NCBI RefSeq assembly: GCF_030272615.1
Contig: NC_081405.1
Location: forward strand, 653,938,920 to 654,002,919
DNA: 64,000 bases
Reading direction: 5' to 3'
Source of the DNA: Cryptomeria japonica
Taxonomy: Eukaryota > Streptophyta > Pinopsida > Cupressales > Cupressaceae
The notes beneath the pieces were generated by a model. The model ran no database searches. It saw only the letters and a program-made list of their open reading frames with translations, and was not told the DNA's origin. Position numbers and translations under genes: made by a program. How positions within the stretch are numbered: the stretch's first letter is position 1; every line of letters starts with the position of its first letter. Below are positions 24,255 to 34,952 of the stretch, piece by piece.

Positions 24255-25892
24255 TGATAACTCAATGATGAACCACTAGTATTGAACCGGTACTGAGAGA
24301 GGGGGGTGAATCAATACAAAAACAAATATAGTTCAAAACTGGTTTGACAGGAAATACTCCAAATGACTGATAAACAGAGATACCGGTAAAACAAAGTTCA
24401 ACCGGTAACATCCAGTATAGCTCAATCAGTCATGAACCGGTCACTCAATAAGCTTTTCTCTTAGCTCAATACCACATTATCATAATATTCACATGCATGA
24501 ACTAGTAGACTTAACCATCAAATCTTCACAACAGTGAGTTCAATATGTTTTATAGATAGGCATAAAACATAGAACCTTCATGTGCTTAACATATAAAATA
24601 GAGCATCACAAGACAAGAGCATTACACATGACACACATATTTTTCATGTGGAAACCCAACTGAGAAAAACCATGGTGGGGATGAATAGCCACAAGATGCT
24701 TTTTGAACTCTTTAGAAGTCCCCTCTGTTAGGAGCCTTGTTCGGTTAAGAACATTACAATAGGCTCTGGCTCTGGTAGGAACCGATCCTATTAAGGATCA
24801 CCCGATTAAGGGATACCCGGTTAAGGGTTAAACATAGAGGGTCACCTTGTTAGAGGATTTTAATAACTCAATAGCTGAAAGGATCTCCTAAGCTTCTCTA
24901 GCTTCTCAAAACTCATTAGCCTCGAGTTACCTGGTTAAGGGATTTGAAACAAGCTGGTTAAGACCACCCAATTTAAGGGATTTTGAATCAAGCCAGTTAA
25001 GGCTACCCTGTTAGGGGATTTTACAACTGTTGAAGTGGTTAGTGATCAATAGGAATTACAATGATCTATTAACAACACTTAATGCTAATGCAGATCCATT
25101 TAGGCTCCTCTTTTCCTTCTGCACATTCACTTTGTAGGTATCTCTTCTCTCATTTGGTCTGGCAAGAATCACGTATCACTTTCCTTGGATACACACTCAC
25201 AACTTTGCCAACAACCTCAGATAGAAACCCAACATTGACCTTATAGGAATCATACAGGTCGGTAGTAAAAACCCTAAACCCTAAACCCTAAACTTGTTAG
25301 GTTGAGCAATTCAAACAGTTCGATCCTGACCGTTGAATCATACTACATTAAATGCACCAGTCTTGAATCGATCTCAAGACATTCTCCATCGTCCATTACC
25401 CACCATTTTCATGGCAGCTGATAACCCATCACGCATTATCACCGTTTGACAAACTTCGCACATTCCTGAGGTAGATAGGAATAGTCATCTTTATGCAAGA
25501 TCCTTCATGCACATAGAGCTTATGTGGCAACATGATCTATCCTCCATCATACTGCTAGCTTATCACACAAACATCATTGATTGAGTCACATAGACTTGAA
25601 GTATTCCAACCGGAAACCCCGAAGTGGAAGTTGCCTACCAACCGGAAACCCCGAAGTGGAAGCTTCCTACCAACTGGTAGTCATACAGTGCTTCCATGTG
25701 CTGGTTCCCATAACTACATGCCGGTTCACCTTGAACAAATGTGTCGCTTCACTTTGGCATATACTGGTTCACACATATGCCGGTTCCTCTTTCTTCACTT
25801 ATCACGTGCCGATTCACACTATGTCCCATATTGATATCAATGACAACATACAATATCATTATGTCTTCATGCCGATTCACATAATGCCAACA
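24255..25892 (-). repeat. Element D 5' LTR
   Basis: 1638 bp. It is longer than the 3' LTR mainly because of a tandem duplication of about 32 bp (unit accggaaaccccgaagtgg) at 25611-25670 and an extra telomere-like heptamer near 25270. An apparent frame starting at 25581 runs out of this LTR into element C pol; the part before 25893 is not coding. Confidence 0.93.
25267..25292 (+). repeat. Telomere-like heptamer run inside the element D LTR
   Basis: Just over three tandem copies of the plant telomere unit ccctaaa. The sister LTR has about two copies at the same place (19310-19328), so copy number has changed since or during insertion. Confidence 0.9.
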
Positions 25893-27527
25893 AAGACATG
25901 CCTAATAGCTAATGAGGAATCCAACGATGATAAATCAGATGAGACTGATATAGAGGAAGTAGTTTATGTGGCTATCAAGGATGGATCAAATGAAGAAAGG
26001 TATGAAGACAAAGCCCTAATATCTCACATAAACACTAATGATTCTTGGATTATAGATAGTGGATTCTCACATCATATGATAGGAGATAAACACAAGTTTG
26101 TTATATTAGAAGATTATGATGGAGGCTATGTTAGATTTGGTAATGATGCACCATGTCGAGTGAGAGGTAAAGGATCTATAACACTTCTTGATAATGCAAG
26201 ATGCAATGATGTTTATTGGGTTGAAGGTTTGAAATACAATTTGTTGAGTGTAGCACAGCTAAACAACATAGGTTACCGAATAGAATTTCAGAAGGGAATT
26301 GTCAAAGTTCATGACAAGAATGGAAAGTTAGCTGCTATCGGGACACAAACAAAAGGTAACACATTTCACCTTGACTCAACTCAGAACAATTGTTTGCATG
26401 CAAAGTTAGATGATATCTAGTTATGGCATAAAAGGTTTTGTCATGTCAATTTTGATAATTTGATCAAAATAAGTAAGAAGCATAGAGTAAGAGGTCTACC
26501 GAGTCTTGAAAAACCTGAAAATGCTATGTGCCGAGGATGCCAGATGGCTAAGATGACAAGATCAAGCCTTACAAGTAAGTCTTACACTTCTAAGGGAATT
26601 TTAGATCTAGTGCACACTGATCTTTGTGGTCCTATGAAAGTTCAAAGTTATTATGGTGATAAATATTTCATATTATTTGTGGATGACTATTCAAGGATGA
26701 TGTCAATAATGTTTTTAAAAGAAAAATCAGAAGCTTTTCAAATGTTTAAATGGTACAAGGCAAGAGTTGAAAATGAAACAGGAAGACAACTGAAATGTCT
26801 TAGATCAGATAGAGGAGAGTTCACATCTGATGAGTTCAACTTATTTTGCAATGAACATGGTATTAAAAGACAAGTCTCTGCACCAAGAACTCCACAACAG
26901 AATGGAATAGCTGAGAGAAGAAACAAATCTATTGTGGATTGTGCTAGAACACTGATGATTGAAAACAAGGTGCCACAAACATTTTGGAGAGAAGCAATAA
27001 GCATAGTAGTTTACACCTTGAACTGAGTTCAATTGAAGAAAGCTACTCTGAAGACACCATATGAAATCTGGTACGATAAGAAACCTAATGTTAGCTATTT
27101 TAAAATCTTTGGAAGTAGATGCTATGTTCATAAAGATGATAGAAATGGCAAATTTGATCAGAAAAGTGAAGAAGGAACATTTCTAGGTTATTCTTCTAGA
27201 AGAAAAGCATTTAAATGTCTGATCAAATCATCTAACAAAATAGTAGAAAGTGCAAATGTGAAAATTGATGAATTTGCAGAAAGAAATGATGAAGGAAATT
27301 CCAAGGAACCAGAAAACTATGATGAATTTGTCTATGTTCAACTGAGAAGTCCTACCGAGAAGACTGTTGAAGAAAATGAAGATAATATCCAGTTACTGAG
27401 TGATGAAGAAGATCATATAGAGCCTACCGAGCCTGTATTAGCCAAGTATGTCAGAAGACATCATGCACCAAGTCAGATTATAGGAGATAAGGATGATCCA
27501 GTGATGACAAGGAACAAACTGAGATAG
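25893..27527 (+). pseudogene. Element C protease and integrase
   Basis: Frame resumes after element D. Protease active site WIIDSGFSHHMIGD (usual Cys replaced by Phe) at about 26045; GAG-pre-integrase ends at a TAG at 26418-26420 in the conserved tryptophan position before LWHKRFCH. Integrase zinc pair MCRGCQ; core VHTDLCGP, LRSDRGEF and GIAERRN, so the Asp-Asp-Glu triad is present, although one Gly of DRGGEF is missing. A TGA follows VYTLN (27024-27026). The C-terminal part has NVSYFKIFGSRCY and FLGYSSRRKAFKC, then an acidic linker up to a TAG at 27525-27527. Translation is blocked in three places. Confidence 0.9.
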
Positions 27528-28311
27528 AACACATGTTTGATATCTAAATTTGAACCGAGAATAGTGAAAGAGGCATTTAACAGTGAAGATTGGATAAATG
27601 CTATGATAGAAGAGATTGATCAAATCAAGAAGAATGACACATGGACACTAATCCCAAGACAGAAGGATAAAAATGTAATCAGTACAAAGTGGATTTTCAG
27701 AAACAAGCTAAATGAAAAAGGAGAGGTCATTCGGAACAAAGCAAAACTAGTTTGCAAAGGTTATGCTCAAGAAGAAGGAATTGATTATGGTCAAACTTTT
27801 GCACCTGTTGCTAGACTTGAAGGAGTAAGAACATTGTTGGCCTATGCTACTTTCAAAAAATTTCAAGGTATATCAAATGGATGTCAAATCTGCATTTCTA
27901 AATGGAATATTAGAAGAAGAAGTTTTCATTGAACAACTTGAAGGATTTGTTGAAGACAATAATAAAGATCAAGTATGTAAATTGAACAAATCTTTATATG
28001 GTTTGAAACAAGCACCAAGAGCATGGTATGAAAGATTGCACTCTTATTTGATTAAGATTGGTTTTATAAGGACAAGTGAGAACAACAACATGTACATGAA
28101 GAATGATGAAAATGGAATACTGATCTCAGCCATATTTGTTGATGATATTATATTTTGTGGAAATGACTCTTTATGCACGAACTTTGGAAATGAAATGAGC
28201 AAAGAATTTGAGATGTCATTAATCACTAAGATAAAGTAATTTATAGGTTTATAGATACTGCAACTGAAAAATGAGATTTTCATTACTCAATCCAAGTACA
28301 TAAAGGAAATC
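27528..28311 (+). pseudogene. Element C reverse transcriptase (frameshifted)
   Basis: N-terminal part 27537-27932 ([29 protein letters not shown]) and main part 27844-28239 in the next frame ([39 protein letters not shown]). The join needs one extra base in the ttt at 27861-27863. Two stops (28237-28239 and near 28252) break the segment after the catalytic box. Both catalytic Asp residues are intact. Confidence 0.9.
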
Positions 28312-29088
28312 TTGAAGAAATTTGGAATGGAGGATTCAAAACCAGTAAGTACTCCTATGACTACCAACTGTAAATTATCAAAGAATGATGAATCTGCATC
28401 TGTTGATGAGACACTTTACCGATCCATGATTGGAAAGCTACAATATGTTGTTCACAGTAGACCAGACATAGCACATGCAGTAGGTATAGTTGCAAGATTC
28501 TTTGCAGATCCTAAGGAAACACACATGACAACAATCAAAAGAATTTTTAGATACTTGAAAGGCACAGAGGATTATGGCTTAGTATATCAGAAAGGAAATG
28601 ATTTTGATTTAAAAGTTTATACTGATGCTGATTGGGCAGGCAACATTGATGATAGAAAAAGCACAAGTGGAGGAGCTTTCTTTTTAGGAGAAAGACTAGT
28701 GAGTTGGCTTAGGAAGAAACAAGGATGTGTTTCACAGTCAACAACAGAAGCTAAATATGTTGCTGCAACATTGAATTGTACCAACATTGCATGGATCAAA
28801 CAACTGTTTGAAGGTATAAATGAGAAAGTTACCAAGTCAGTAACTATATTCTGTGACAATACTAGTGCCATTAACATTTCAAAGAATCCTATTATGCACT
28901 CTAAGACAAAGCACACATCTATCAAATATCATTATCTTAGAGAAGAAGATCAAGAGAAGAAAGTGGTGTTGGAGTATGTTAGCACAAAGGAACAAATAGC
29001 AGATATCTTCACCAAGCCACTACCAAGGGACACTTTTGAATATCTCAGAAGTAGGTTAGGGGTACTACCCCTATCTTCTACTCACTGA
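28312..29088 (+). pseudogene. Element C RNase H and pol C-terminus (open stretch)
   Basis: 258 codons open. Motifs: GKLQYVVHSRPDIAHAVG, RYLKGTEDYGL, YTDADWAGN (Asp), DRKSTSGGAFFLG, QSTTEAKYVAA (Glu), IFCDNTSAINIS (Asp), HTSIKYHYLRE, QIADIFTKPLP. All three acidic active-site residues are there. The frame matches the main RT piece, from which it is cut by two stops. The natural end of pol is the stop at 29086-29088. Confidence 0.9.
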
Positions 29089-29523
29089 CCAAGTTTGATG
29101 AAAACATCAATCCGATGACTCTAATGAATATCTTTTGGGAGTTGGTGCTGATTTATACACTTTAGGATGTTTTTTGAAGGTATACAAGAAATATTATAGG
29201 GAATAGGAATTGAAGACAAATGTTTTGACCGAGACTCAGTTGATACACAACAGCAGGAAATAACTTCTTACAGAAAGTAATTATGTTTTAGTTCTTTACT
29301 TTTTGGCATTGTTGTCAAAGGGGGAGAAGACTAATATAGAGGAAGAAGACCTATCAGGGGAGAAGACTAAAAGAAAACTGAGCAGACTACAGATTAGAAA
29401 GAAGACTGAAACCAGGAGAAGTCTAATGTATGGGGGAGAGCATTTCAGCATTTCAGAATCATAGTAATCCAAATCTTTTAATGTCAAATCAATTGGTTTT
29501 GCCATCAATGCCAAAGGGGGAGA
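29089..29523 (+). promoter_or_regulatory. Element C 3' non-coding region with repeated PPT-like tracts
   Basis: The true PPT aaagggggaga is at 29513-29523, four bases before the LTR. Upstream copies: aaagggggagaag near 29318-29330, caggggagaag near 29356 and tgggggagagc near 29430. The phrase ggcattgttgtcaaaggggg around the first copy resembles gccatcaatgccaaaggggg at the true PPT, so the unit is longer than the purines alone. Confidence 0.8.
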
Positions 29524-29527
29524 TTTT

Positions 29528-31070
29528 TGGCAACATAGCTTTATAACAGACAATGAAAGATTGTTCGCATTTCAATAAGGATATTGAGAAGGTTGTTGAT
29601 GATTATGGATATAACTGATTAAAGATGTTTACTCTCTTGATATTATTATTTTGTCATTGATGTCAAGAAATTGATTTTCTAATTCAGTATGATGTTGCCA
29701 TATCTTGATAAGTATGATATGAAGATTATAAAGATGTCGGTAAAAGACACAAGAAAGAATATGATGAATAAGGGGAAGAATAAGGTATTCAATGGGCAAC
29801 TAGTACCAAGTTAGACAATGATGAGATTATGATGTTTTAGATTGTTTTAACATCATACATATGTTGTAAAATGTAAAGGTTAATACTATACTATGTTATC
29901 AAGCAAAGAACCTAGTCGATAAACCCTAAGGAACCTAGTCAGTAAACCCTAAGGTTATTGCTATCAGTTAATGAAGGTGGAATGTCTACTGAGTGAAGTT
30001 TAGTATTCACCAAGTTGTTACCGAGTTTTAACCAAGCTATAACAGAATGCATTAAATGTTTACATGCAGTATTTAATGAAGGAAGTTGATGAGCTAGAAC
30101 TGATCAATGATTGGTGAGCCGTGAATGAAGTTTGTTAACAAATCTAAGGCAATGAAAAGTCGGCATGAAGATCTACAACTCAGATTGAACCACAATACCC
30201 TGGCACAAGTTCCAAGACTAATATGCAAGTTCCAAGGCGGGGTAAAATATTTTCAGATTGAAAGATGCATTGAACCTGGACAAGATTGAAGATCTGATGG
30301 CTATGATTGATCATGGGAAATGCGATCAAGGAGATTAAGCGGTTACCTGATTGTTTATAAATAGGAAATTGTTGATAAACAATGTATGCAGGCAAGTGTA
30401 TGCATAGGGATGCTACATAGTGATTACCGAGCACAGAAGCTTGAAGACCTATTAGAATAACAGAGTATAGAAGCCTAGTAGATAGACAAGATTAGTTCTA
30501 TGTCTAGATTGTATTGAACAAATAGGAATCTGCTTTATCATTTTAGATGTGAAGTTGCAGATAGATTTGATTACTATTATTTTGTGAAAGTGATAGAAAA
30601 TCTCTTAACCGAGTGGACTTAACAGTCTTATTTGTAAAACCTTCTAGCAAGGTGACATTCTGATTGAATGTTTGAAATCCTTTAACAAGGTCACTTCTAA
30701 TAAAGTGAAGATCCTAATAGATCTGAGGGAAATCCCTTAACCGGGTCACATCTAGCAATGTGCTTGTAATCTTTAACAGGATTTGCTTTTAACCAAGCAT
30801 ATTCTAGAAGAGTATATTTCTTAGTGGGTCTGAAATCCCATAGTGGTTTTTCCCTATTTGGGTTTCCACATTAAATCTGGTGTTATGAGGTTTATGATGT
30901 TCAAATGCTTTTGAGTTTGCATGTTTGACAGTTTTGGTTATATTACTCATATACATGTTACCGAGGTTGAATCTGATGTTTTTAGGGATGATTAAGTTTG
31001 TATGACTCACCCCCCCCTCTCATCTTGTTGACTATTGGATTTGTACTTATATTAAGTATCGGAACTATCA
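29528..31070 (+). repeat. Element C 3' LTR
   Basis: 1543 bp, from tggcaacatagc to gaactatca. It carries a 24-bp tandem duplication near 29910-29955 that the 5' copy lacks. The outer flank is element A leader. Confidence 0.93.
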
Positions 31071-31330
31071 AGAACGAGTAGTATGTTGTACGAGTTAGGA
31101 ATTAGCACAAAATGATAGAGTATAAAAGAATCAGTATGTTGTACGAATGACAATCCTAATTCGTATGACAATTTAAAGGATATGATCTTGTTTCATACGA
31201 TAAACTGCAAGTGTCAATATAATATCATACGATGCAGTGAAATTGCTCGTACGATATTTCACAGAGGTTGTACAGACGAAACCTGAAGGATAAAAAAATG
31301 ATGATTTTGAGGCTTAAAAAGTAGTTTTCT
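31071..31330 (-). other. Element A 5' leader, PBS-proximal part
   Basis: Non-coding. It holds at least seven degenerate copies of tcgtacga/tcatacga in about 190 bp (31075-31262), like the first 260 bp after the PBS of element B. Confidence 0.7.
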
Positions 31331-31348
31331 GCCCCACGGTGGGTGCCA
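31331..31348 (-). promoter_or_regulatory. Element A primer-binding site
   Basis: The minus strand reads TGGCACCCACCGTGGGGC six bases after the 5' LTR. Element B has the same 18-mer with one change. I do not assign the tRNA. Confidence 0.8.
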
Positions 31349-31354
31349 AAAATA

Positions 31355-32404
31355 TGTGTGTGAAAAGTGGACTAAGAATCTGTATCTGCAAGACACAATA
31401 CTTCAGTCAAGTCATTACATGCATTGTTAGATAGATATAAATATGAATATGAAAACCATAACAAATCAACCCATTGCCTTCTAAAAGATGCGAGTATAAG
31501 ATTGCTCTCAGATTTGTATAAGCAATCCAGTGACTAGACAACATCAAGACGAAGAATTTTATCTATATGAGCATGATGAATGCTAGATGGATGCAATATT
31601 TGATCTAACAAAATTTAAGCAATATTAAGCCAAATGATTTAATCAATATGAAATAATAAATATGCAATATATCTCAATGAGTCTAGAGCAAAAATAATAT
31701 AATAACAATATATTCTCCAGCCTCCTTAGAATGAGAGATGAGCCTAAATTTATAGAAAATTCAGAAAGAAACCAACAGCTAAGATCAAAAGATGACAAGC
31801 GGTCAAGATTTTCCAAGAGGAAGGACAATCCAGGTGAATTGATGTGATTGGATGCTTTTCTCAGTTTTAAAGGAAATTGAACTAAAATTAAGATAAAATC
31901 AAGAAAAACTGATTTATTCTCTATTTCATTCAATTTTAAGATTTAATTGTTTTAATTGCTTTCTTTGAGATTATCTATCAATTTTTAATTTGTTTTTCAA
32001 GATTATCTCCAATTGATTTCTTTTCTCAAATTTTTAATTCTTTTTTTGTCAATTAATTTCTTTTTTGATTTATTTCCATTTTTGAAGATTTGTACTCAAT
32101 TGATTTATTTAATTAAATTCCTCTTTTTGATGATTTAATGGCAAATTGATTTATTTAATTAAATATGCAAGGATATTCAATTAAAATAAATAAGATAATT
32201 GTTTAAAATTATTTACTTCGAATGATCTAATTAATTAAATAAATATTTAATTAATATTGGTTGATTGATTTGCTATGTAACATTTGATGATTTAAAGAAT
32301 TAATTGTGTGCTCAAGATTGATTTAATTGCCTTTGGTTAGGACCTTGGTGATGTTGTCAAGATTAGGGGCCCATGGTTTAGATGACGAGTTTTAGGGTAT
32401 TACA
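31355..32404 (-). repeat. Element A 5' LTR
   Basis: 1050 bp; plus-strand ends tgtgtgtgaaaag and gggtattaca. It is colinear with 1-692 over its last 692 bp and homologous, with indels, to element B LTRs on the other strand. Confidence 0.93.
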
Positions 32405-32639
32405 GTAACCTCCTAGTTGTTTAAGCCTTATGAGATCTATCTGTTTTTATTGATGCTATCATATGTCTGTAATGGATCCGAGTCAATGCATCAAAGGTAC
32501 ACCCACCTAAGTTTTGCAGAGCTTGAAGAGTAGAAGGATTCAAATCCTTGTTATGTTGTCCAAGTCCTAAAGTTCTTCATTGTATGAAGTTGGCTATTTC
32601 ATAGATAGATTGCAGGTGAACTTGGTTTGCTCATTTTTT
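32405..32639. other. Unassigned segment between element A and the element E RT remnant
   Basis: 235 bp directly outside element A. I see no recognisable pol residues or repeats. It may be decayed element E sequence or another fragment. Confidence 0.3.
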
Positions 32640-33749
32640 AGAACAAAATAATATTTATATGGATTAAAACAAGCTCCTAAAGCTTGGTATGCAAGCTTGG
32701 ATAAATATCTTTTGAAGCTTGGTTTTACTAAAGGTAGTGTTGATAGTAATTTATATTATAAAATCACTGATGATGATATTTTGATTATTTAAGTATTTGT
32801 TGATAATATCATTTTTTGAGGAGAAGATAAATTGTGCATGGAATTTGCTAACAATATGAAGAATGAATTTGAAATGTCCATGATTGGTGAGATGAAATTT
32901 CTTAGGTTTGCAGATTACACAAATTGACAAAGGCATTTTATCTGTCAAACTAAGTATCTAAAGGAATTGTTGAAGAAGTTTGGTATGGATAATTCCAAAC
33001 CGGTAAGTACTCCTATGGCGACAAGTGAGAAATTATCTATCAAGGATACTTCTACACCAGTAAATCCGACAAGGTATAAGTCTATGATTGGTGGTTTTTT
33101 ATATTTGACTTAGACTAGACTGGATATTATGAATGCAGTAAGTATTGTTTCTAGATATCAAAGTAATCCTAAAGAAAATCATGAATGTGCAGTAAAGAGG
33201 ATATTCCGGTACTTACAAGGAACAAAAAAATATGGTTTATGGTATTCTAAAAATGATGATTTCACTTTATGTGCATATATTGACTCAGATTGAGCAGGAG
33301 ATACTGATGACAGGAAGAGCACTTTTGGTGGAGCCTTCTTTCTTGGAAAGAAACTGGTTTCATGGATCAACAAAAAATAGTCATTCATTTCTTTATCTAC
33401 TACAAAAGCTGAGTATGTTGCAACAACAACTAATTGCACTCAAGTCTTATGGATGAAGCAAATGTTGAAGGATATCAGGGTAAATTGTAGTGAACCGATA
33501 ATTATCTACTATGATAACTTTGTAGCTATTGACATGTCTAAAAATATGGTATTTTACTCTAAGACTAAGCATATATTAATAAAGTATAAATTTCTGAAGG
33601 ACAAGGTAGAAGGAAAGGAAGTCAAATTGGTTTATGTGAGCTCTAAAGTATAGATTGCAGATATATTCACTAAACCATTGTCTAAGGAATCATTTGAGTA
33701 TTTGAGAGAGAGGTTAGGGGTTTTTGCCCCTCTCTCTAGACTTGATTGA
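32640..33749 (+). pseudogene. Element E: copia RT-RNase H remnant
   Basis: Starts inside RT at YGLKQAPKAWYASL and runs to the pol end (ADIFTKPLSKESFEYL, stop at 33747-33749). Several TAG/TGA stops and a frame disturbance near 32905 interrupt it. The catalytic box reads FVDNIIF, so the second Asp is Asn. RNase H motifs are degraded: YIDSD, STTKAEYVA, YYDNFVAIDMSKN. Everything upstream of mid-RT is missing, so this is an old, 5'-truncated copy. It differs clearly from elements C and D. Confidence 0.85.
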
Positions 33750-34077
33750 TGCAGTTTTTCATCAGTCTGACATGCATTATTAGAGACATTATGAGTGGTG
33801 CTACTACTCAAGGGGAGTAGTCAGCTTTGAGATTTAGAGGTTTATATTCTTACTTTGATATTTGTGTCAGATTTGTGGCATTGATGTCAAAGAGGGAGAG
33901 ATAGTGATGTGAAAAATAATTTCAGAACCTTACAGAGATATCATTCACAGGGGGAGAGTTACTGATATTCAGGAGATTGTTGGTTGTCTTCCACAGGGGG
34001 AGACTTGTTTGGCATTTCTTGGTACTTAGATATTTTTCACATCTAGTGTTGCCATCAATTCCAAAGGGGAAGATTAT
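33750..34077 (+). promoter_or_regulatory. Element E 3' non-coding region with four PPT-like tracts
   Basis: Purine tracts aaagagggagaga (about 33888), cagggggagagtt (about 33950), cagggggagactt (about 33996) and ccaaaggggaagatt (about 34061-34075). The last is against the LTR start. Around the first and last tracts the text again resembles gcattgatgtcaaag/gccatcaattccaaag. Confidence 0.75.
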
Positions 34078-34937
34078 TGGAATTATGGATGAATTGATTA
34101 TGTGTTGCATTGATGTTTTGTCATTGATGTCAACACTAGTTGTTATGGTTGGTTACCGGCAGACATGTTTTGGTTACTAGTAGAAGATCTAGTGTTACCG
34201 ATAGAAGAGACTATTTGTTGAACACTTCTGACATGTTTGGATCAATGGAGTATGTTTGATTTCATGTGTTACATGTTCCTTGAGCATGTTTTGGTCAGTT
34301 GGTATTGACTTGGTAATCAAATGCTATCATACACTCTTGTAAACCCTTATCGACATTGGTTTAAGGTTTAATCAGCAGAGCTTTCATTGAGAAATCTTGA
34401 CAGTATGCATAAGTGGTGTTGGTGTGCCTTCTACATGGATTTCAGGATGCTGAAGATGTTCTTTGATCGTGCTTCAACTGCTTGAAGATATTGCTTTGCC
34501 ATGGTGGACCCAAAATAGGTCTGGTGCCTATCTAGGTTATGGATCGGTATTATGATAACGTGTTCTCTACACGTTACCAAGATGTTTTAGGATGTTCTAT
34601 GGATTGATTGTTGTTGTTTTGGTCTTAAGCTAACATGGCATATCATTGTAATATTGATTTATGTAATGATCTTATTGTAATATCTTTTAGGTGGCTGACC
34701 TATTTGGTTTAGACCTTATGGTTGGTATAAAATGATGTAAGATCTCATTGTAGAAGATAGGATGGGAATGAAAATATATTTGTGGTCTTGAAATGCAATA
34801 TCATATGTGAAGAAGATTTGGTCGATCATAGGTGATCAAATTGGGATTAAAGAAGAGGTCAAATGCCTCTGGTATTATTTGCACTCTATTCGAGAGTTTT
34901 AGTTGAATCCTTTAGGGTTTCTTGGCGGGGCATTACA
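34078..34937 (+). repeat. Element E 3' LTR, apparently fused to the end of an element F LTR
   Basis: Starts tggaattatgg after the PPT. The last 58 bp or so (34880-34937, tgcactctattcgagag...gggcattaca) match the end of the element F 3' LTR at 58538-58595, but sequence before that does not match. A PBS-like site follows at once. It is either one E LTR with a shared end, or a recombinant of E and F LTRs. Confidence 0.55.
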
Positions 34938-34939
34938 TT

Positions 34940-34952
34940 TGGTATCAGAGCC
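34940..34952 (+). promoter_or_regulatory. Element F primer-binding site
   Basis: tggtatcagagcc, two bases after gggcattaca; initiator-Met type. Confidence 0.75.

Larger units (their letters stand above)
18302..25892 (-). mobile_element. Element D: Ty1/copia retrotransposon nested in element C
   Basis: Minus-strand element of 7591 bp. 5' LTR 24255-25892, PBS 24241-24252, 3' LTR 18302-19897, PPT beside 19898. Target duplication aagac at 18297-18301 and 25893-25897 matches exactly. Pol from protease to RNase H is in one frame with only nonsense codons, while gag is split over three frames. Its integrase has Lys where the catalytic Glu is expected. It is the most deeply nested element on the left side: D in C in A. 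Confidence 0.95.
15727..31070 (+). mobile_element. Element C: Ty1/copia retrotransposon, interrupted by element D
   Basis: LTRs at 15727-17245 and 29528-31070, PBS at 17248, PPT at 29513-29523. After removing D it is about 7.75 kb. Order on the plus strand is gag, protease, integrase, RT, RNase H, the copia order. One polyprotein frame runs from gag to RT (insertion of D plus its TSD leaves the frame unchanged), with a 1-base frameshift at 27861-27863 and several stops. The five bases outside the LTRs (actgc and agaac) do not match, so no target duplication is seen. Confidence 0.93.
1..32404 (-). mobile_element. Element A: Tat-like Ty3/gypsy LTR retrotransposon, interrupted by element C
   Basis: Minus-strand element with 5' LTR at 31355-32404, PBS at 31331-31348, PPT at 693-706 and a 3' LTR cut by the window start (1-692). 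LTR ends are TGTAATACCC and CACACACA. Domain order on the minus strand is gag, protease, RT, RNase H, second RNase H, integrase, which is the gypsy order; the extra RNase H marks the Tat lineage. About 17 kb of A is in the window once the 15.3-kb element C is removed. The coding frame is broken by many TAG and TGA stops and at least three frame changes (near 11.7, 9.7 and 8.2 kb). The target duplication cannot be tested because the left end lies outside. Confidence 0.93.

Noticed and set aside
25267-25292. True interstitial telomere or chromosome end
   Set aside because: Only three units, inside an LTR, with a matching shorter run in the sister LTR.
25581-25892. Open frame that seems to give element C protease an N-terminal extension
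   Set aside because: This part lies inside the 5' LTR of element D; the join to element C pol at 25893 is accidental.
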